Shown piece after piece: positions 1 through 6,124 of a stretch of 6,297 nt of DNA (position 1 is the stretch's first letter; the number at the start of each line of letters is the position of its first letter). The DNA lies in the NCBI GenBank assembly GCA_030043675.1, contig JASHXG010000202.1, forward strand, positions 1-6,297, given 5' to 3'. The DNA comes from Vulcanimicrobiota bacterium. Lineage in GTDB: Bacteria; Vulcanimicrobiota; Vulcanimicrobiia; Vulcanimicrobiales; Vulcanimicrobiaceae. Position numbers and translations under genes: made by a program. Below the pieces are notes generated by a model that saw nothing but the letters and a program-made list of their open reading frames with translations, had not been told where the DNA came from and ran no database searches.

Positions 1-458
1 AGGCCGCGATCGACGCCGGCTCCCGCAAACGAGACCCAGTTGAGTCCGTAGTTCGAAAAGGCGCTGTTGCTGCGGTCGCGATCGAAGCCCGGCAGCGCGC
101 CGAGCAGCGCGTCGCTGGTCGAGGCGGTGCTCGCGGAGATTTGAGCCTGGTCGAGCAGCGACGTCGCATACGGCAGCTCGTGACGGCTTTCGAGCGAGCC
201 GGTCGCGACGCTGACCGAGCCGATCAGGGGCGGCGTGCAATCGAGCGTCACGCGCTGCGCGCCGCCGGCCAGCGTAACCGCGCGCGAGGCGCAGCCGGGC
301 GCTTCGATCAAAACGCGCAGATGCATGGGGGCGGTCGTAATGACGATGCGGCCGTTCGCGTCGGCCGGATACGATGTGGAACCGCTGTGAGCGCTGGCGC
401 GCGCGAGTGGAGTGCCGTTGCGATCGACGGCGGTGATGATGGCGGCCGGCGCGATCAT
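1..458 (-). CDS. TonB-dependent receptor-like protein, N-terminal part (regulatory-like domain plus plug), cut by left edge
   Basis: An open minus-strand frame runs from an ATG at 458 off the left edge, giving 152 whole codons with no stop. Residues about 5-75 look like a carboxypeptidase-regulatory-like beta-sandwich (ITAVDRNGTPLARAS, then PADANGRIVI, then an APGCASRAVTL stretch). Residues about 80-152 resemble the start of a TonB-receptor plug: a GSVSVATGS strand, a Leu/Asp/Ala/Ser-rich helix, then LPGFDRDRSNSAFSNYG and VSFAGAGVDRG. Family members sit in the outer membrane and take up ligands with TonB energy. It follows the glycosyltransferase stop by 7 bases, so it is probably the last visible gene of the operon. 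The frame is open upstream only to a TGA at 528-530 and holds no ATG, GTG or TTG between there and 458, so 458 is the only start. No Sec signal peptide is visible, which is odd for an outer-membrane protein. The reading frame is well supported; the family call is moderately so. Confidence 0.72.
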   Translation of the reverse strand, partial: MIAPAAIITAVDRNGTPLARASAHSGSTSYPADANGRIVITTAPMHLRVLIEAPGCASRAVTLAGGAQRVTLDCTPPLIGSVSVATGSLESRHELPYATSLLDQAQISASTASTSDALLGALPGFDRDRSNSAFSNYGLNWVSFAGAGVDRG

Positions 459-465
459 GCGCTCG

Positions 466-1620
466 TCACGACGGCCGGCGAAAACCGCCGTCGTACCGCC
501 GCCCGCGCCAGTTGACGCCGTGTCCGCTCAACATGCACGCGGCCGACGTTGCAAAGATCGCAAGCACGACACTCAGGCCGATGGGCAACGCCAGCCCGGA
601 TCCGCGACGGAAGCGCATCCGGCGCAACCCCAGCTCGGCGATCGCCGCGACGGTCGCCGTCGAAAGCGCCAAGGCCGAGGCGCCGCTCCACCGCCGCGTC
701 GCCAACAACGCGAATAGCGTCAGCGGCGTCAGCGGTGAAACGCACGTCAGCAGCGCCACGCCTGCCGCAGCCCGCGCCGGACTGCCGCGAGCACCCAGCG
801 CGAAGTTCTTGACGAAGCCCTCCCATATCTCTCCAAACGAACGATACATGCGGGTGCGCACGAGGCCGGCCGCCCCGGCCAAGAAGATGCGGAAACGACC
901 GTCGCGCTTGAACCGTCGCGCCAGCTCCAAATCCTCCGCAATCTCGTCTCGGACCGCCGCATGGCCGCCGATTGCCTCGTATGCAAGACGCGAAACCAGG
1001 ATGTACTGTCCGTTAAAGATGGCGACCTGCGGTTTGCGCGGATCGTTGACGTCGTCAAGCGCACCGATCCCAAGCAAGATCGTAAAGAGGATCGTCGGCA
1101 AAAAGACACGCTCGGCGATGCCGATCGTCTCTTGATCGGTCAGCAGGCTCACGACGTCGCAGGCCCGATCGATCGCGCAGCGTGCAGCCGAGGCCGCCGC
1201 GAGCGGCTCGTGTTCGGTGTCGGCGTCGGTGAAGAGCATCCACGCACCCCGCGCTGCACGCGCCCCTTGAGCCAGCGCCCACGACTTGCCGACCCATCCC
1301 TCCGGAAGCGGCTCGCCGGCAAGGACCTTTAACCGCTGGTCCTCGCGAGCCAGCCGGTCGGCAATGGCGCGCGTTCGATCCTCGGAGCGATCGTCCACGA
1401 GGATCACCTCGAAATCGGGATAGCGCTGAGCCAAGAGCGAGCGAATACAGCGCTCGATCTGCCGCTCTTCGTTGCGGGCCGGAACCACGATCGAAAGAGC
1501 CGGAAGACTCGAATCCGGCTGGCTGGGCTCGATGCGATCGCGCGAGCGCAAGATGACGTCCAGCGAGCGCAATGCGAACAAAGCATTGGCCAGCACCAGC
1601 GCCGCGACCGCGGCGATCAA
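466..1620 (-). CDS. Family-2 glycosyltransferase with C-terminal membrane helices (HpnB/CrtQ-like)
   Basis: A 384-residue membrane-associated GT2 enzyme, expected to move a sugar from a nucleotide-sugar to a lipid-like acceptor. An N-terminal hydrophobic segment (about 2-18) precedes the GT-A domain: VVPARNEE (45-52), VDDRSEDRT (75-83), GWVGKSWA (108-115), the DxD motif in TDADT (131-135) and the acidic EIAEDLELARR (226-236). Three hydrophobic stretches follow (about 285-306, 312-331, 343-364), and the protein ends in a NWRGRRY tail (370-376) like that of hopene-associated HpnB and diaponeurosporenoate glycosyltransferases. The GWxGK motif and the layout favour that subgroup, but the acceptor is unknown, so no gene symbol is given. 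The start is a TTG whose last two bases lie in the TGA stop of the preceding SDR (TTGA overlap). No strong Shine-Dalgarno is seen, so translational coupling is likely. A start further in would remove the first membrane segment. Confidence 0.88.
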   Translation of the reverse strand: MIAAVAALVLANALFALRSLDVILRSRDRIEPSQPDSSLPALSIVVPARNEERQIERCIRSLLAQRYPDFEVILVDDRSEDRTRAIADRLAREDQRLKVLAGEPLPEGWVGKSWALAQGARAARGAWMLFTDADTEHEPLAAASAARCAIDRACDVVSLLTDQETIGIAERVFLPTILFTILLGIGALDDVNDPRKPQVAIFNGQYILVSRLAYEAIGGHAAVRDEIAEDLELARRFKRDGRFRIFLAGAAGLVRTRMYRSFGEIWEGFVKNFALGARGSPARAAAGVALLTCVSPLTPLTLFALLATRRWSGASALALSTATVAAIAELGLRRMRFRRGSGLALPIGLSVVLAIFATSAACMLSGHGVNWRGRRYDGGFRRPS

Positions 1621-2456
1621 GGATGTTGTCGCGAGGCGCGTAAAACGCGATCGCGCAGCCGCGGCGGCAGCATCGCTACGACGCTCACCGCCTTGGCCGA
1701 GCCGACCAGATAGTTCTCCCGCGGTCTACGTGCGGTGAGCGCCTCCGCAATGACCCGCGCGACGCGCGAGGCGGGGATCCCGGCCCGTTCCTCGACCTCG
1801 GCTAGCCGCAAGATCGCTTCGAGCGCTCGATAGTAGTGCGGCCGCGCGTCCGAGCCGAGCAGCGCAACCATACGATCCCTGGACTCGCGCCCTTTTTTCC
1901 AAATCGGGGTTTGCACCGAGCCCGGCTCGATCAGCGATACCGCGATTCCGTCCGGTGCGAGCTCGTTGCGCAATGCATCGGCCAGCGCCCGCAGCGCAAA
2001 CTTCGAAGCGCTGTAAGCAGCGACGTACGGCATGGCGAGACGCCCGGCGATCGATCCGACGAAGACGATGCGGCCGCCGCGCGCCGGCAGCTGAGGCAAG
2101 GTGGCTTGAACCAGCGCGATCGCGCCGAAGACGTTCACCTCGAACTGACGGCGCAGCTCTGCGATCGGCAAGCGCTCGAGCGGCCCGCCCAGGGCGATGC
2201 CGGCGTTGCTCACCACGCCCAGCAACGGCGTGCCGGCGGCCGCAATCTCGCCGACCGCGCGCGCGATCGATGCATCGTCGGTCACGTCGAGGAAGATCGG
2301 ACGAATATTCTCGTGCAATGCGCGCAAGCGCGCGGCATCACTCTCGTTACGGACGCCGGCGAAGGCCACGTATCCACGGCGCGCAAGCAGCGCGACCGTC
2401 GCCTCGCCGATGCCCGTTGACGCTCCGCTGACGATGATGCCGCGCGGCAGGCTCAC
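1617..2456 (-). CDS. Classical short-chain dehydrogenase/reductase (retinol-dehydrogenase-like)
   Basis: A 279-residue NAD(P)-dependent oxidoreductase with a Rossmann fold. Visible motifs are the glycine-rich cofactor loop SGASTGIG (10-17), DVT (57-59), SNAG (83-86), the structural Asn in VNVFG (N108), and the catalytic Ser135, Tyr148 and Lys152 (YSASK) with the normal 13-residue Ser-Tyr offset. EPGSVQTP (177-184) closes the active site. An Arg after the second strand (AGVR, R36) suggests NADP(H) preference; this is inference. The long C-terminal part (185-279), rich in Arg and hydrophobic residues, is like that of retinol/steroid-type SDRs acting on lipophilic substrates. The start is GTG, overlapping the upstream SDR stop by 4 bases (GTGA), with no clear Shine-Dalgarno. 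It lies between another SDR and a membrane glycosyltransferase, which points to a shared lipid-modifying route, but the substrate is unknown. Confidence 0.9.
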   Translation of the reverse strand: MSLPRGIIVSGASTGIGEATVALLARRGYVAFAGVRNESDAARLRALHENIRPIFLDVTDDASIARAVGEIAAAGTPLLGVVSNAGIALGGPLERLPIAELRRQFEVNVFGAIALVQATLPQLPARGGRIVFVGSIAGRLAMPYVAAYSASKFALRALADALRNELAPDGIAVSLIEPGSVQTPIWKKGRESRDRMVALLGSDARPHYYRALEAILRLAEVEERAGIPASRVARVIAEALTARRPRENYLVGSAKAVSVVAMLPPRLRDRVLRASRQHP

Positions 2457-3256
2457 AACGGCACGCGATCGGCGCGCGCCGCCCGCGCGTCGCGATTGAG
2501 GCGCTCCTGAATCCGCGCGTTACCGAAGACGAGATCGATGAGGCCCGGAAAGAGCTTCGCAATATAGACCGGAACGACATACGAAGCCGGCACGATCACG
2601 CGGCGACGCGGAGAAATCGCTGCGCGAACGATTGCGCGCGCGACGACGTCGGGGCTCGGCAAGCCGTCACCCATGGCCGCGTTCATCGGGCTGCGAACGA
2701 AGCCCGGCGCGATCAACGTGACCCCAATGTTGAAGCTGCGAGCTTCGCGCCGTACCGTGTCGGTCAGCCCGCGCAAACCGAACTTCGAGGCCGAGTAGAT
2801 GCCCATCACGCCCGCTTCGCCGGCGACCGAGCCCACGTTGACGATCGAGCCGCTCCGCTGTGCCTTCATGACCGGCAGCACGGCATGAATCGTCCGCGCG
2901 CAGCCGAGTAAATTCACCTCGACGACGCGTTGCAAATCTTCATCGGTGTCGTCACAGAGCGATGGACTCGTCCCGATGCCGGCGACGTTCGCCAGCACAT
3001 CGATCGTTTCGAACGCCTCGAGCGTCGACTTCACCAGGTCGTCGATATCGCTGCGCCGCGTAACGTCGGTCGGCACGACCAGCGCGCGAACGCCGAGGCG
3101 CTCGGCCTCGGCCGCGAGCTGATCCAACACGTGAACCTCGCCCAGCGGAGCGGCGAGCACCAGATGGGTTCCGCGGGCCGCAAAGGCGCGCACCGTCGCG
3201 GAGCCGATGCTTCCCGACGCGCCGGTAACGATCGCGACTCTGCCGCTCAGATTCAA
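2453..3256 (-). CDS. Classical short-chain dehydrogenase/reductase, first of a tandem pair
   Basis: A 267-residue SDR with cofactor loop TGASGSIG (11-18), TDVT (63-66), NVAG (90-93, Val where most members have Ala), VNLLG (N115), catalytic Ser143, Tyr154 and Lys158 (YSASK), and APGFVRSP (183-190). The Ser-to-Tyr offset is 11 rather than the usual 13, so the loop is two residues shorter. After the second strand, LVLAAPLGE (32-40) carries neither the usual acidic nor the usual basic cofactor-selecting residue, so NAD versus NADP use is unclear. A hydrophobic C-terminal segment (about 224-244) may associate with membrane. The start is TTG in a TTGA overlap with the rlmN stop. A GGAG sits 10 bases upstream, and the peptide from this TTG begins with the typical SDR start NLSGRVAIVTGAS, so the start is well supported. 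Function beyond oxidoreductase is not inferable. Confidence 0.9.
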   Translation of the reverse strand: MNLSGRVAIVTGASGSIGSATVRAFAARGTHLVLAAPLGEVHVLDQLAAEAERLGVRALVVPTDVTRRSDIDDLVKSTLEAFETIDVLANVAGIGTSPSLCDDTDEDLQRVVEVNLLGCARTIHAVLPVMKAQRSGSIVNVGSVAGEAGVMGIYSASKFGLRGLTDTVRREARSFNIGVTLIAPGFVRSPMNAAMGDGLPSPDVVARAIVRAAISPRRRVIVPASYVVPVYIAKLFPGLIDLVFGNARIQERLNRDARAARADRVPL

Positions 3257-4392
3257 TGCAGTAAGGCTCCACGGCTAAAGTGCCGTCTTCGATGCGCAAG
3301 TCCTCCCGCAGCTTTCGGCTGCGTCTCCACGCGTAGCTGCCCGCAAGCGGCCGCGATGTCGCGTCCCATATTGCGGCGTACCGTCGTCGGAACGCCGGCG
3401 GCATCCAAAATCCCCGCGAACTCCCAAATTCGCTTCTCGCTGCTGGCGCCGAACTCGGCATCGGGCGTCGCATTGTACGGAATGAGGTTGACGTGATAGA
3501 GGCGGCCGCGCATCAGGGCCGCCAGCCTCCGCGCGCAATCCGCGTCGTCATTCATGCCGGCGAGCATCACGTACTCAAAAAAGACCTTGCGGTTGGTCTT
3601 CTCGACGTATCGTTCGCAGGCTGCGAGCAGTTCGCGCAGCGGAAACCGGCGATTGACCGGCATGAGCTGCGAGCGCAGCTCGTCGGTCGGCGCGTGCAGC
3701 GAGATCGCCAAGTTAACCTGAAGGTGCTCGTCGGCAAAAGCGTCGATCCGATCGACGAGCCCGACCGTCGAGATCGTGATGTGACGGTGGCCAAGACCGA
3801 AGCCGTGCGGATCGTTGAGCATCGCAACCGCCGTCATCACCGCTTCGTAATTGTGAAACGGCTCGCCCATACCCATGAAGACGACGTTGCTGACGCGCTT
3901 GCCGCGCGGTGCCAGTTGACGCGCGAAGAACCAAGCCTGATCGAAGATCTCGCCCGCTCGCAGGTTCCGCGTAAAGCCGGCCTGCCCGGTCGCGCAGAAT
4001 GCGCAGGCAAACGCGCACCCGGCCTGCGATGAGATGCAGAGGGTCGTGCGTCCGCCACGGTGTTCCATCAGGACGGCCTCGACCTCGGCGCCGTCGTGCA
4101 GGCGGAAGAGGCCCTTCGTGGTCTGCCCGTCGCGCGAATGCTGCACCGCGATCGGCGTAATTGCGGAGAACTCGACGCCGCGATCGGTCAGTGCGGCGCG
4201 CAGCTCCTTCGGCAAGCTGGTCATCTCGCCGGGTCGCTCCAGCAGTTCTTTCGTTGCCGCACGGTAGAGCTGACGCAGACGGAACGGCTTCAGGCCGTAA
4301 TGGCGGACGAACGCGTCAATGTCGGGAAAACCGGCTCGTTCGACGACGTCGTGCAGCCACGCGCGCAGGGGGTCGCGAATCACGCTGGCCAT
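3253..4392 (-). CDS. rlmN: Dual-specificity 23S rRNA (A2503-C2) / tRNA (A37-C2) methyltransferase, radical SAM
   Basis: RlmN methylates C2 of adenine 2503 in 23S rRNA and of adenine 37 in some tRNAs, using a [4Fe-4S] cluster, S-adenosylmethionine and a methyl-cysteine intermediate. In the 379-residue form starting at ATG 4392, an N-terminal helical domain (about 5-75) with HYGLKPFRLRQLY leads into TTLCISSQAGC. The radical SAM motif CxxxCxxC is C126, C130 and C133; GMGEP is at 174-178, and the substrate region has SLHAP (231-235) and HVNLIPYN (300-307). Both catalytic cysteines are present: C119 and C350 (in AACGQLR). All key residues are intact. The frame is open to 4434, but those extra residues (RDGASACCAARDT) are not family-like. 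No Shine-Dalgarno precedes the ATG; a promoter-like element covers it, so the in-frame GTG at 4383 is an alternative start. It appears to be the first gene of the operon and overlaps the next by 4 bases. Confidence 0.96.
   Translation of the reverse strand: MASVIRDPLRAWLHDVVERAGFPDIDAFVRHYGLKPFRLRQLYRAATKELLERPGEMTSLPKELRAALTDRGVEFSAITPIAVQHSRDGQTTKGLFRLHDGAEVEAVLMEHRGGRTTLCISSQAGCAFACAFCATGQAGFTRNLRAGEIFDQAWFFARQLAPRGKRVSNVVFMGMGEPFHNYEAVMTAVAMLNDPHGFGLGHRHITISTVGLVDRIDAFADEHLQVNLAISLHAPTDELRSQLMPVNRRFPLRELLAACERYVEKTNRKVFFEYVMLAGMNDDADCARRLAALMRGRLYHVNLIPYNATPDAEFGASSEKRIWEFAGILDAAGVPTTVRRNMGRDIAAACGQLRVETQPKAAGGLAHRRRHFSRGALLH
3267..3270 (-). promoter_or_regulatory. Shine-Dalgarno GGAG supporting the TTG start of the first SDR
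   Basis: On the minus strand GGAG lies 10 bases before the TTG at 3256, inside the last codons of rlmN. The other two overlapping junctions (2456 and 1620) have no comparably clear site. The spacing is slightly long, so this is a plausible but not strong ribosome binding site. Confidence 0.4.
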
Positions 4393-4399
4393 TGTATCA
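4391..4399 (-). promoter_or_regulatory. rlmN: Candidate extended -10 promoter element for the rlmN operon
   Basis: The minus strand reads TGATACAAT here, matching the extended -10 pattern TGnTATAAT at all but one position. No good -35 lies at the right distance, which is common for extended -10 promoters. The last two bases are the A and T of the rlmN ATG, so a transcript would begin near 4384, next to the in-frame GTG at 4383. That would make the transcript leaderless. It is one short motif in a GC-rich region, so it remains a candidate. Confidence 0.33.
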
Positions 4400-4466
4400 C
4401 GGGCTGCGCAGCAAGCAGACGCCCCGTCCCGCAACGTCGGGCCCGCGGGCTGCGGTTGTGGCCGGC
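4393..4466. other. Divergent intergenic region between rlmN and the FabG-like SDR
   Basis: This 74-base gap separates two genes that start back to back, so both promoters should be in or near it. It is GC-rich. Apart from the -10-like motif at its left end it shows no convincing promoter for the plus-strand gene and no Shine-Dalgarno before the chosen GTG. The plus-strand promoter may lie inside the rlmN 5' end. Confidence 0.5.
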
Positions 4467-5267
4467 GTGGATCTAGAACTTCGAGGAAAATCAGTCATCG
4501 TGACCGGCGCGAGCAAGGGCATCGGCCGCGCAATCGCCTATGCCTTTCTTCGCGAAGGCGCGAACGTCGCGCTGTCCGCGCGTACCCAAGGCGAGTTGGA
4601 TCGGGCGGTCCGAGAGGGCGCGGCGTTGGGCGGAAAGCCGATCGCGATCGTCGCCGACGTCACCCGTGAGGATGATATCCGGCGAATCGTCGACGAGACC
4701 ATCGCCGGTTTCGGTTCGATCGACGTGCTCGTCAACAACGCGGGCGGTATTGGAGCCTTCGCGCCATTCGAAGAGCTTACGCTCGACGACTGGCGCCGGC
4801 TCTTCGAGCTTAACGTGTTCTCGGTCGCGGCCCTAATAAAAGCGGTCCTTCCGATCATGCGCGCGCAGCGTTCCGGACGCATCATCAACATTTCATCCGA
4901 GTCGGCCCTGCAACCGGACGCGGCGATGGCACACTACAACGCATCCAAAGCCGCGCTCAACAGTCTGACGAAGAGCCTCTCGAAAGCCGTCGGTGAAGAC
5001 GGCATCCTCGTCAACACCGTCTCGCCGGCGTTCATCAAGACGCCCTTGATTGAGGAGATGCTCGCCGGCATCGGCCGCAGCCGCGGCGTCGACGTCGCGG
5101 CCGCCGAAGCCGCGTTCCTGCGCGAGAGCCGTCCGAATATCGTTCTCAAGCGGGCCGGGACGCCGGAAGAGGTCGCTTCAGCGGTGGTCTTTCTCGCCTC
5201 GAGCCGCGCGTCGTTCATAACCGGCACCAACGTGCGCGTCGACGGCGGATCCGTCGCCGCGGTTTAG
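4467..5267 (+). CDS. FabG-like short-chain dehydrogenase/reductase (SDR family oxidoreductase)
   Basis: A 266-residue classical SDR reading from GTG 4467. It has cofactor loop TGASKGIG (13-20), Arg39 in SART after the second strand (favouring NADP(H)), ADVT (63-66), NNAG (90-93), LNVFS (N116), catalytic Ser144, Tyr157 and Lys161 (YNASK), SPAFIKTP (186-193) and the C-terminal TGTNVRVDGG (252-261) typical of the FabG/BKR branch. The frame is open back to about 4161, but that extension runs antisense through rlmN and is not SDR-like. GTG 4467 gives the standard opening DLELRGKSVIVTGAS; GTG 4458 would add three residues. No Shine-Dalgarno is evident for either. A 3-oxoacyl-carrier-protein reductase or a related 3-hydroxyacyl or sugar dehydrogenase is possible; there is no fatty-acid gene context. 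It stands alone on this strand, diverging from rlmN and converging on the uracil-DNA glycosylase gene. Confidence 0.9.
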   Translation: MDLELRGKSVIVTGASKGIGRAIAYAFLREGANVALSARTQGELDRAVREGAALGGKPIAIVADVTREDDIRRIVDETIAGFGSIDVLVNNAGGIGAFAPFEELTLDDWRRLFELNVFSVAALIKAVLPIMRAQRSGRIINISSESALQPDAAMAHYNASKAALNSLTKSLSKAVGEDGILVNTVSPAFIKTPLIEEMLAGIGRSRGVDVAAAEAAFLRESRPNIVLKRAGTPEEVASAVVFLASSRASFITGTNVRVDGGSVAAV

Positions 5268-5271
5268 CGCG

Positions 5272-5955
5272 TCACTCATCGCCGAACAGGCTGCCTTGTC
5301 GAGCTTCGACGAGCTCCGACGATTCGCTGGGCGGGCTGACCGGTTCGTCGAGCTTTGCGCGTACGGCTCGTAAGTCGGCCCAGACCATTCGCTTGACGCC
5401 CTCGATCTCGCCGCCGGTTTGGCGCAGAATGTAAGCCGGATGAAAGGTTACCATCAATGGAATCTCGCGTGGCCCAATGTACCAGCGCCCGCGCATCTTG
5501 GTAATCTGAAAATCGCGGCCGAGGAATGACTTTGCGGCCGGCGAGCCGAGAGCGAGAATGACGGTGGGAGCCACGATCTCGATCTGCTGGTCGAGGAAAG
5601 GGCGGCAGTTCGCCATCTCTTCGGGATCCGGGGCGCGGTTGCGGGGTCCGTACGGCCCGGCTACGGTAGGCCGGCATTTGACCGTGTTACAGATGTAGAC
5701 TTCCTCGCGCCCCAGACCGATGGCGGCCAACATTCGGTCGAGCAGCTGGCCGGCGCGGCCGACAAACGGGCGCCCTTGCTCGTCTTCGGTTTCGCCCGGG
5801 CCTTCACCGATGACCATCAAGCGCGCGCATGGATCGCCCTCACCGTAGACGTTGTGGCGCCGCTCGTAACCAATCGCGCATTTGCGACATGCGTCGGCTG
5901 CCGCGGCCGCTTGGGAGAGCAGCCGCTCGCGGCGCGCACGCTCCTCGAGGCTCAT
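5272..5955 (-). CDS. Family-4 uracil-DNA glycosylase, iron-sulfur (UdgA type)
   Basis: Removes uracil, from cytosine deamination or misincorporation, to start base-excision repair. The 227-residue form has the four [4Fe-4S] ligands C23 and C26 (CRKC), C94 (NTVKCRP) and C117 (ANCRPF). Motif A is GEGPGETEDEQGRPFVG (50-66), very like the Thermus-type enzyme, and motif B is HPAYILR (172-178). Between C94 and C117 there is a loop a few residues longer than in short family members (TVAGPYGPRNRAP). The tail (about 203-227) is acidic and ends QGSLFGDE, resembling a beta-clamp-binding pentapeptide. ATG 5955 is chosen because AGAGG stands 9 bases upstream and because the protein then starts just before the first Fe-S cysteines. 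The frame is open to 6066, adding 37 Arg-rich residues that are not family-like and come from the inverted-repeat region. The gene ends 4 bases from the convergent SDR stop. Confidence 0.93.
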   Translation of the reverse strand: MSLEERARRERLLSQAAAAADACRKCAIGYERRHNVYGEGDPCARLMVIGEGPGETEDEQGRPFVGRAGQLLDRMLAAIGLGREEVYICNTVKCRPTVAGPYGPRNRAPDPEEMANCRPFLDQQIEIVAPTVILALGSPAAKSFLGRDFQITKMRGRWYIGPREIPLMVTFHPAYILRQTGGEIEGVKRMVWADLRAVRAKLDEPVSPPSESSELVEARQGSLFGDE

Positions 5956-5959
5956 GGCC

Positions 5960-5991
5960 GGGAACCTCTGAAGAAGTCGCTGCACCGATCG
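5960..5991. repeat. Left arm of a 32-base imperfect inverted repeat
   Basis: Begins GGGAACCTCTGAAGAAGTC and ends ACCGATCG on the plus strand. It matches the reverse complement of 6125-6156 at 28 of 32 positions. The outer end is 4 bases from the uracil-DNA glycosylase start codon. I found no further copy in this window. Confidence 0.85.
5965..5969 (-). promoter_or_regulatory. Shine-Dalgarno AGAGG of the uracil-DNA glycosylase gene
   Basis: AGAGG on the minus strand lies 9 bases before the ATG at 5955 and fixes that start over the longer open frame. It sits inside the left arm of the inverted repeat, so a transcript containing both arms would have this site in double-stranded RNA. Confidence 0.55.
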
Positions 5992-6124
5992 CGGCGAGCA
6001 GTTTCGCCGCAGATCGAGGCGCGACCGAGGGAGCATAGCAGGGCCCCTCTGTGACCGAGGACGCAACGATGAGGTGCGGAGAAACTGCCGCCGCCCGCAG
6101 GGTTTAGCCGCAAAGCCGGTCCAA
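5992..6124. other. 133-base spacer between the inverted-repeat arms
   Basis: No gene is supported here. A nested inverted match lies at 5998-6010 (GCAGTTTCGCCGC) and 6076-6088 (reverse complement GCAGTTTCTCCGC, 12 of 13), continuing the symmetry of the outer arms. An 8-base direct repeat GACCGAGG occurs at 6023-6030 and 6053-6060. A GGGCCC palindrome lies between the direct repeats. No transposase or convincing ORF fits in this length. Confidence 0.6.
6032..6040 (-). promoter_or_regulatory. Candidate extended -10 element for the uracil-DNA glycosylase gene
   Basis: The minus strand reads TGCTATGCT, matching TGnTATAAT except at two hexamer positions. No good -35 is seen at 17 bases. It would start RNA near 6025, giving a leader of about 70 bases holding only the left repeat arm. 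It lies between the two GACCGAGG direct repeats. This is weak evidence on its own. Confidence 0.22.

Noticed and set aside
141..515. Plus-strand ORF of 124 residues
   Set aside because: Arg/Ala/Gly-rich with no family motif and antisense to the plug-domain frame, which has recognisable sequence. It is a GC-rich shadow.
512..1135. Plus-strand ORF of 207 residues
   Set aside because: Antisense to the glycosyltransferase, low-complexity Arg/Ser/Ala composition and no motifs.
2930..3496. Plus-strand ORF of 188 residues
   Set aside because: Crosses the SDR/rlmN junction antisense to two well-supported genes; no motifs.
3493..4032. Plus-strand ORF of 179 residues
   Set aside because: Antisense to the conserved core of rlmN, including the region around its radical SAM motif; a shadow of that gene's codon bias.
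4161..4466. N-terminal extension of the FabG-like SDR
   Set aside because: The extra 102 residues are Arg-rich, run antisense through rlmN and precede a standard SDR start.
5956..6066. 37-residue extension of the uracil-DNA glycosylase
   Set aside because: Not family-like and composed of the inverted-repeat region; the ATG at 5955 has a Shine-Dalgarno and suits the family length.
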